A stretch of DNA of 10,502 bases. Source: an uncultured Clostridia bacterium (lineage in GTDB: Bacteria > Bacillota > Clostridia > TANB77 > CAG-508). The stretch covers positions 1-10,502 of the forward strand of contig CANQJY010000033.1 of NCBI GenBank assembly GCA_947624365.1, read 5' to 3'. Under the pieces are notes generated by a model that was given only the letters and a program-made list of their open reading frames with translations, was not told the origin of the DNA and made no database searches. Each line of letters starts with the position of its first letter. Position 1 is the first letter of the stretch. The translations under genes were made by a program, and so were the position numbers. Below are positions 6,889-10,502 of this stretch, one piece after another.

Positions 6889-7527
6889 CTATCTGCACTC
6901 AATAGTTCTCCGAACTTTTTCTAAAGTTAAGCTATATTGGCCATATATATTTGTTAATTGGCTATTTATATTTGATTTTATTGGTTGTGGTTCTTTTATA
7001 TTTTTTGTATCTTGCTCTATTTGTAATGTTTCGTTATTTAATCTACTTGCTTCTCTTCTATTTTTAGTCCACGAAAATATACTCTTTTTTCTTATTGTTG
7101 GCAATATATTTTCACTATTATCATTTAGCTCTTCTGATGAATTATCTTTATTTGGTATATATGTAAATATATCTTTTATTAATTCTTCTATTTCTAGCAT
7201 TTCATATGTTAATTTACCATTATTATATGTATTTGCACATTCATGAATTTCTTTTAACATTTCTTTTACATCTGCTGTTGTTGAAGTATCTCTTTTTTTT
7301 GTTATATATTTAATTTTAGCTTCTAAGTTTTTTATTTTAGCTTGCTTTAATTCTGTTTTTCCTAATAATTTGCTAAAAAATGTATCTTTTTCTGATAAAA
7401 TTATTTGCTTTTCTTCATTAAGTTTATTACATGCTGTTCTACATATGATTTCTTGTACTCTTTGGTTAAAACATGCTGTTAAATCTGATATTGAGTTTTG
7501 TTCATATTGATCTAATTGTATAGGCAT
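6889..7527 (-). CDS. C-terminal part of an interrupted coiled-coil protein, unknown family
   Basis: Frame of 212 residues from the first ATG, ending in TAG. I do not recognise the family. It is highly charged and helical: a long predicted coiled coil (about 36-80), three cysteines in the first part (C19, C29, C33), a conserved-looking acidic helix (about 85-124), a low-complexity Asn/Ser/Glu linker (125-142), and a basic patch with IRKKSIFSWTKNRREASR (145-162). No signal peptide or membrane helix is visible. The ATG at 7525-7527 has no good Shine-Dalgarno site. The same frame is open for 50 further codons up to the TAA at 7678-7680 that ends the upstream ORF, with no ATG, GTG, TTG or CTG among them. 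The most likely reading is that this is the distal half of one gene with 7678-8355. It may not be made unless the stop is read through or reinitiation occurs. polA follows 46 nt downstream. Confidence 0.6.
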   Translation of the reverse strand: MPIQLDQYEQNSISDLTACFNQRVQEIICRTACNKLNEEKQIILSEKDTFFSKLLGKTELKQAKIKNLEAKIKYITKKRDTSTTADVKEMLKEIHECANTYNNGKLTYEMLEIEELIKDIFTYIPNKDNSSEELNDNSENILPTIRKKSIFSWTKNRREASRLNNETLQIEQDTKNIKEPQPIKSNINSQLTNIYGQYSLTLEKVRRTIECR

Positions 7528-7677
7528 TTCTTGTAATAAATTTTTTGCCTTTTTATAATTATTTACAATATTTTTTAAATCAGCATTTTCTGTATCGAAA
7601 TCTTGTCCTATATTTTGTTTTGCTATTTCTTCTGTTATTTTATTAAGTTTATTTTTTAAATCATCTTCTAAATTCTG
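7528..7677 (-). other. Open in-frame linker between the two coiled-coil ORFs
   Basis: These 50 codons directly follow the TAA of the upstream ORF and run in the same frame into the downstream ORF with no further stop. They encode a charged helical sequence (starting QNLEDDLKNKLNKITEE, with NIVNNYKKAKNLLQE at its end) of the same character as both flanks. This looks like coding sequence, not spacer. It holds no canonical start codon and no clear ribosome binding site for the downstream ORF. Confidence 0.7.
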
Positions 7678-8355
7678 TTAATTAAATGTTTTTATACCTA
7701 ATATATCTGAAAGAGTTTTATATTTTCTTATAATTTTTTCTAAATTTACTACTCCTGTTGTTGCTGTTTCTTTAACTTCTATTTTATCATTTGCTAATAT
7801 CTGCTCTAGTTTTAATTTATCTTGCTTTTGAATATCAATATTTTTTTCTCTATTTGCACATAATATTTTTAACATTTGTTGAATATCTTGTTTGTATCCA
7901 TTCATTTTCTCTATTACTGATTGTTCTTTATCTGGAGTGTTTGATTGTTTGTATTTTTCTAATTGTACAATAAAGTCATTATATTCAGAAATACATTTTT
8001 CTATCATTTCTTGTAATTCTTCGTCACTAGTTTCTAATAATTTTTCTTTTTCTGAGTTTACAGCATCTTTTATTTTTTCTATTGATGTGTCTTCTATTGG
8101 CGTTCTTTCTTCTGCTCTTTTTCCTTCTTTGTATATATACCCATATATATTTACAAAATCATCTATTAGCTCTTTTATTTCTTCTTCTGATTTTTCCCAT
8201 TCTAAAAGCCATACACCTCTATCTTGCATTTTTATAATTTTTGAATAATCTAAATCTCCTAATGTTGTAATATTAGAGCTCATAAACCCTAAGTACCTTT
8301 CGATAGTTTTTTCCATTTCATCTTTACTTGGTAATTTGTATTTAATCTTATTCAT
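7678..8355 (-). CDS. N-terminal part of an interrupted coiled-coil protein, unknown family
   Basis: Predicted product of 225 residues, cytosolic, with no signal peptide or membrane segment. I do not recognise the family. Residues 1-80 look globular and contain tryptophans and tyrosines (RGVWLLEWEKS at 46-56, IYGYIYKEG at 70-78). Residues 90-190 are Lys/Glu/Gln-rich and likely form coiled coils. The ORF ends in TAA (7678-7680), but the same frame continues for 50 codons into the 6889-7527 ORF, so a single protein of about 487 residues interrupted by one nonsense codon is likely. Translation starts at an ATG preceded by AAAGGGG with a 7-nt spacer; that site lies in the last codons of the membrane glycosyltransferase gene, only 3 nt separate its stop from this ATG, and the two are probably translationally coupled. 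Function is unknown. Confidence 0.75.
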   Translation of the reverse strand: MNKIKYKLPSKDEMEKTIERYLGFMSSNITTLGDLDYSKIIKMQDRGVWLLEWEKSEEEIKELIDDFVNIYGYIYKEGKRAEERTPIEDTSIEKIKDAVNSEKEKLLETSDEELQEMIEKCISEYNDFIVQLEKYKQSNTPDKEQSVIEKMNGYKQDIQQMLKILCANREKNIDIQKQDKLKLEQILANDKIEVKETATTGVVNLEKIIRKYKTLSDILGIKTFN

Positions 8356-8358
8356 TTT

Positions 8359-9777
8359 TTATCCCCTTTTTATTTTATTACTTAATTTTAATATTTCAAT
8401 TTTTTTATTAGTTAATAATTTCCATATAAAATATAATACTATAATTATAGAAACAAAATATATATCGAATTTATATGATTCAATTAAAAACACATATATA
8501 CTATTGGCTATTTCTGTGCAAATTCCTAATCCTACAATATTTCTTATCATATTTGGTTTTTGCCATATAATGGTTGAAAATAGCCAAATTAAATACCATT
8601 GTTGAAAATTAGTTAAAAGTAGTAAAAATAGAATAATTGCTATATTATTTTTTCTTATTTCTTTATAAAATTTCAGGTCTTTTTTTAGTAGCATAATAAT
8701 ACATAATGTTAAATAATAACATATAAATACTGTAATTATACTAGCTCTAACTAAATACATTACATTTAAATCAATCGATGCTAAAGCTCTATATAACGAT
8801 TTCGAATATCTTTTTATTTGAACCATCATTGCAAAAAATATATTATAATCTTCTGCATATGGTATATATTCAATTAATAATATTATTAAAAAGATAATTC
8901 CATATTGTATACATCTCAATATTTTTATATATATTTTTTCTTCATTTCTAAAATGATATAATATAATTATTGGTAACAGTAGCACTGTGAAATATTTTAT
9001 TCCTGTAGCTAATGCTAAAAATACTATAGATGGTAATAATTTCTTTTGCTTTAATAAGAAATATAATGAGCAAAGCACAAAAAATACTATTATTATATCA
9101 TTATGTACATTCCCTATTGCTTCTAATAATACAAAAGGATTTAATCCATATATAATAGAAAATATTTTCTTTTTACTTATTTTATATATTAAATATGTAT
9201 TTAATATATGTATTAACAAATTTATTATCTTAAAAATAAGTAGAGCTATTGTAATATTTTTATTTGCTAAAAAAGAGGATACTGAGAAAAATATCTGTGC
9301 TATAGGTCCATATACAACAGTAGTATCTCCCCAATAATTAGATGCTCCTTGTTTTAAAATTTCATCATCTATATTTTTTTGATTTTCTTCGTAGTATTGT
9401 CTTACTGTAATATAGTATGGATTTTGACCATATCTAGAATTTAATTCTCCTACTCCCATATAGTAAAATATATCTGAGCTTGTCCATGGTAACATTATTA
9501 TAAAAATAGTTCCAATAATTGTAACAAATTTTAATATGCTTTTTATACTATTAAAACTTTTTAATTTTATTATCCATAAATATACTATTGTAAGTAATAT
9601 AAATATTATTAAATATATTATAGCAGATATTGTTTTATTTGCATCATTTGTAAGAAAAAAATCAAAATAAATATCAAATCCTGCTACAGTTTTATTTTTT
9701 ACTAGATATATTATTGATGGGATTACAAATAATATGCTTAATATTATAAAACTTACTTTTGCGATTTTGTTTTTCAT
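8359..9777 (-). CDS. Multi-pass membrane glycosyltransferase, GT87/MptB-like (GT-C fold)
   Basis: Protein of 472 residues with about ten or more hydrophobic helices spread over its whole length, starting with one at about 7-26. The first large loop carries SSDIFYYMGVGELNSRYGQNPYY (split as SSDIFYYMGVG 100-110 and NPYY 119-122), matching the acidic-residue loop of GT-C enzymes such as MptA/MptB and other GT87 proteins, where the Asp (here D102) is thought to be catalytic. A later block, NPFVLLEAIGNVHND (213-227), followed by LALATGIKYF (254-263), also fits that family. Such enzymes move a sugar from a polyprenyl-phosphate donor to an acceptor on the outer face of the membrane; sugar and acceptor cannot be deduced here. 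AAAAGGAG precedes the ATG. It lies 20 nt after the HAD gene and 3 nt before the coiled-coil gene, so all three are probably cotranscribed. Family assignment is from motif memory. Confidence 0.72.
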   Translation of the reverse strand: MKNKIAKVSFIILSILFVIPSIIYLVKNKTVAGFDIYFDFFLTNDANKTISAIIYLIIFILLTIVYLWIIKLKSFNSIKSILKFVTIIGTIFIIMLPWTSSDIFYYMGVGELNSRYGQNPYYITVRQYYEENQKNIDDEILKQGASNYWGDTTVVYGPIAQIFFSVSSFLANKNITIALLIFKIINLLIHILNTYLIYKISKKKIFSIIYGLNPFVLLEAIGNVHNDIIIVFFVLCSLYFLLKQKKLLPSIVFLALATGIKYFTVLLLPIIILYHFRNEEKIYIKILRCIQYGIIFLIILLIEYIPYAEDYNIFFAMMVQIKRYSKSLYRALASIDLNVMYLVRASIITVFICYYLTLCIIMLLKKDLKFYKEIRKNNIAIILFLLLLTNFQQWYLIWLFSTIIWQKPNMIRNIVGLGICTEIANSIYVFLIESYKFDIYFVSIIIVLYFIWKLLTNKKIEILKLSNKIKRG

Positions 9778-9797
9778 TTTTACTCCTTTTCATTTTT

Positions 9798-10385
9798 TTA
9801 CTTTTTTATATCTTTAATTTTTGCATATATATCATACCAACTATAACATCTGTAAATATTATTTCCTTTACATTCTTGGTTATATCTAGCATCAAAGCAA
9901 ATTACTGGAATCTTTTCTGATATTGTATTAATGTTATTTGCTTTATCTTCTATCATTAAATCAATATTATTTTTTAAACATATGTCCAGTTTATCTTCTC
10001 CACTAAATATTATTTTATCATAAAAAATATTATATTCTTTTAACCAATTAATAACTATATTTCTCATCTTTTTGCCATCTTCATCATTTTTATCTGTCGA
10101 AAATCTTGCAGTTATTATATATATTTCTATTCCTTCTTGTTTTAATTTATCTATTACTTCATTTGCAAATTTTCTGGCAGGTTCTTTTGTGGCATATTCA
10201 TAAAGAAATTCTTTCCAAAAATCATCATCTAATTTCTCTTCTATATTAAATATTTCTTCTAGGTCATAACCATTACCATTAACAATTTGTTTATTATATT
10301 GTTTAAACAATACTTTGCTACCATAATCTAATTGCCATTGTTCCATATCTGTTAAAACGCCATCTATATCAATTCCTATTCTCAT
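9798..10385 (-). CDS. HAD-superfamily phosphatase, NT5C/YqfW-like putative nucleotidase
   Basis: Cytosolic HAD-fold hydrolase of 195 residues. Motif I is DIDGVLTD (5-12), with D5 as the likely nucleophile and D7 as the acid/base. Motif II is IITAR (90-94, T92), motif III probably K132 in GEDKLD, and motif IV is MIED (144-147), whose E146 and D147 should bind magnesium. Spacing and length fit the NT5C-type 5'(3')-deoxyribonucleotidase-like family that includes Bacillus YqfW, whose substrates are poorly known. Dephosphorylation of a nucleoside monophosphate is the usual guess, but a sugar phosphate is possible given the glycosyltransferase next door (inference). The start ATG follows AGAGGG with a somewhat long spacer. 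The stop TAA lies 20 nt before the glycosyltransferase gene. Confidence 0.8.
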   Translation of the reverse strand: MRIGIDIDGVLTDMEQWQLDYGSKVLFKQYNKQIVNGNGYDLEEIFNIEEKLDDDFWKEFLYEYATKEPARKFANEVIDKLKQEGIEIYIITARFSTDKNDEDGKKMRNIVINWLKEYNIFYDKIIFSGEDKLDICLKNNIDLMIEDKANNINTISEKIPVICFDARYNQECKGNNIYRCYSWYDIYAKIKDIKK

Positions 10386-10419
10386 ATATAATTATCCCTC
10401 TATTTTCATACGTATATTT

Positions 10420-10502
10420 TTATTTAATTCTATTTATTATGTCATTACATTTTTTATATATTTTTTCTTTGTTTATTCCTTCTATCTTTCTATTTTCCAT
10501 TA
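10420..10502 (-). CDS. C-terminal tail of an unidentified gene, cut by window edge
   Basis: Only one minus-strand frame is open into the right edge. It gives 26 lysine- and asparagine-rich residues (beginning MENRKIEG, ending NDIINRIK) and a TAA at 10420-10422. Its ATG at 10498-10500 is more likely internal than a start, because just 2 bases remain in the window. The stop lies 34 nt before the HAD gene, in keeping with the compact operon layout. Too little is visible for any assignment. Confidence 0.4.
   Translation of the reverse strand, partial: MENRKIEGINKEKIYKKCNDIINRIK

Noticed and set aside
6881..7246. Plus-strand open frames of up to about 120 codons opposite the coiled-coil, polA and glycosyltransferase genes
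   Set aside because: They are antisense shadows of well-supported minus-strand genes, rich in Phe, Ser and Ile as expected from the complement of AT-rich coding DNA.
7678..7680. Genome-wide reassignment of TAA
   Set aside because: polA, uppP, the TPR gene, the glycosyltransferase and the HAD gene all end at TAA at the expected protein length.
10386..10460. Promoter before the HAD gene (ATGACA with a weak TAAAAA at 17 nt)
   Set aside because: The -10 match is poor, the region overlaps the tail of the preceding gene, and such pairs are expected by chance at this base composition.

Overview
The window is strongly AT-rich DNA in which every supported gene lies on the minus strand. Together with the Shine-Dalgarno sites (AAGGAGG-like) before almost every gene and the gene content, this points to a low-GC Firmicute, most likely a Clostridia-type organism. 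No rRNA, tRNA, CRISPR array, prophage or intact transposase gene is visible. Ordinary TAA and TAG stops are used throughout, so there is no sign of a reassigned genetic code.

Layout in transcription order (high to low coordinates): the tail of an unidentified gene (10420-10502); a HAD-superfamily NT5C/YqfW-like phosphatase (9798-10385); a multi-pass membrane protein resembling GT87/MptB polyprenol-phosphate-sugar-dependent glycosyltransferases (8359-9777); a coiled-coil-rich protein of unknown family split by one in-frame TAA into an N-terminal part (7678-8355) and a C-terminal part (6889-7527, frame open from 7677); DNA polymerase I (4119-6842); a 148-bp palindromic repeat (3969-4116); a membrane-anchored lytic transglycosylase (3403-3945) that seems to start at ATT; a membrane-anchored TPR protein (2092-3333); undecaprenyl-diphosphate phosphatase UppP (1262-2053); and glucose-6-phosphate isomerase Pgi (start at 1232, running off the left edge).

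Spacings are short (3 to 69 nt) except between polA and the transglycosylase, where the palindrome sits. This suggests one or two long operons, with a plausible sigma-A promoter (3370-3398) restarting transcription before the TPR gene. The lower half has an envelope theme: peptidoglycan cleavage (transglycosylase), recycling of the undecaprenyl carrier (UppP), sugar phosphate supply (Pgi) and a membrane TPR scaffold of unknown role. The GT87-like protein upstream may also use a polyprenyl-linked sugar donor.

The main oddities are the in-frame stop inside the coiled-coil gene, the missing canonical start codon of the transglycosylase, and the GGGGACGGTCC palindrome inserted between polA and the transglycosylase, where many clostridia carry coaE. 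I see nothing that amounts to a clear new defence or mobile system. The coiled-coil gene upstream of polA is the least explained protein in the window. No gene-free stretch exceeds 300 bases.
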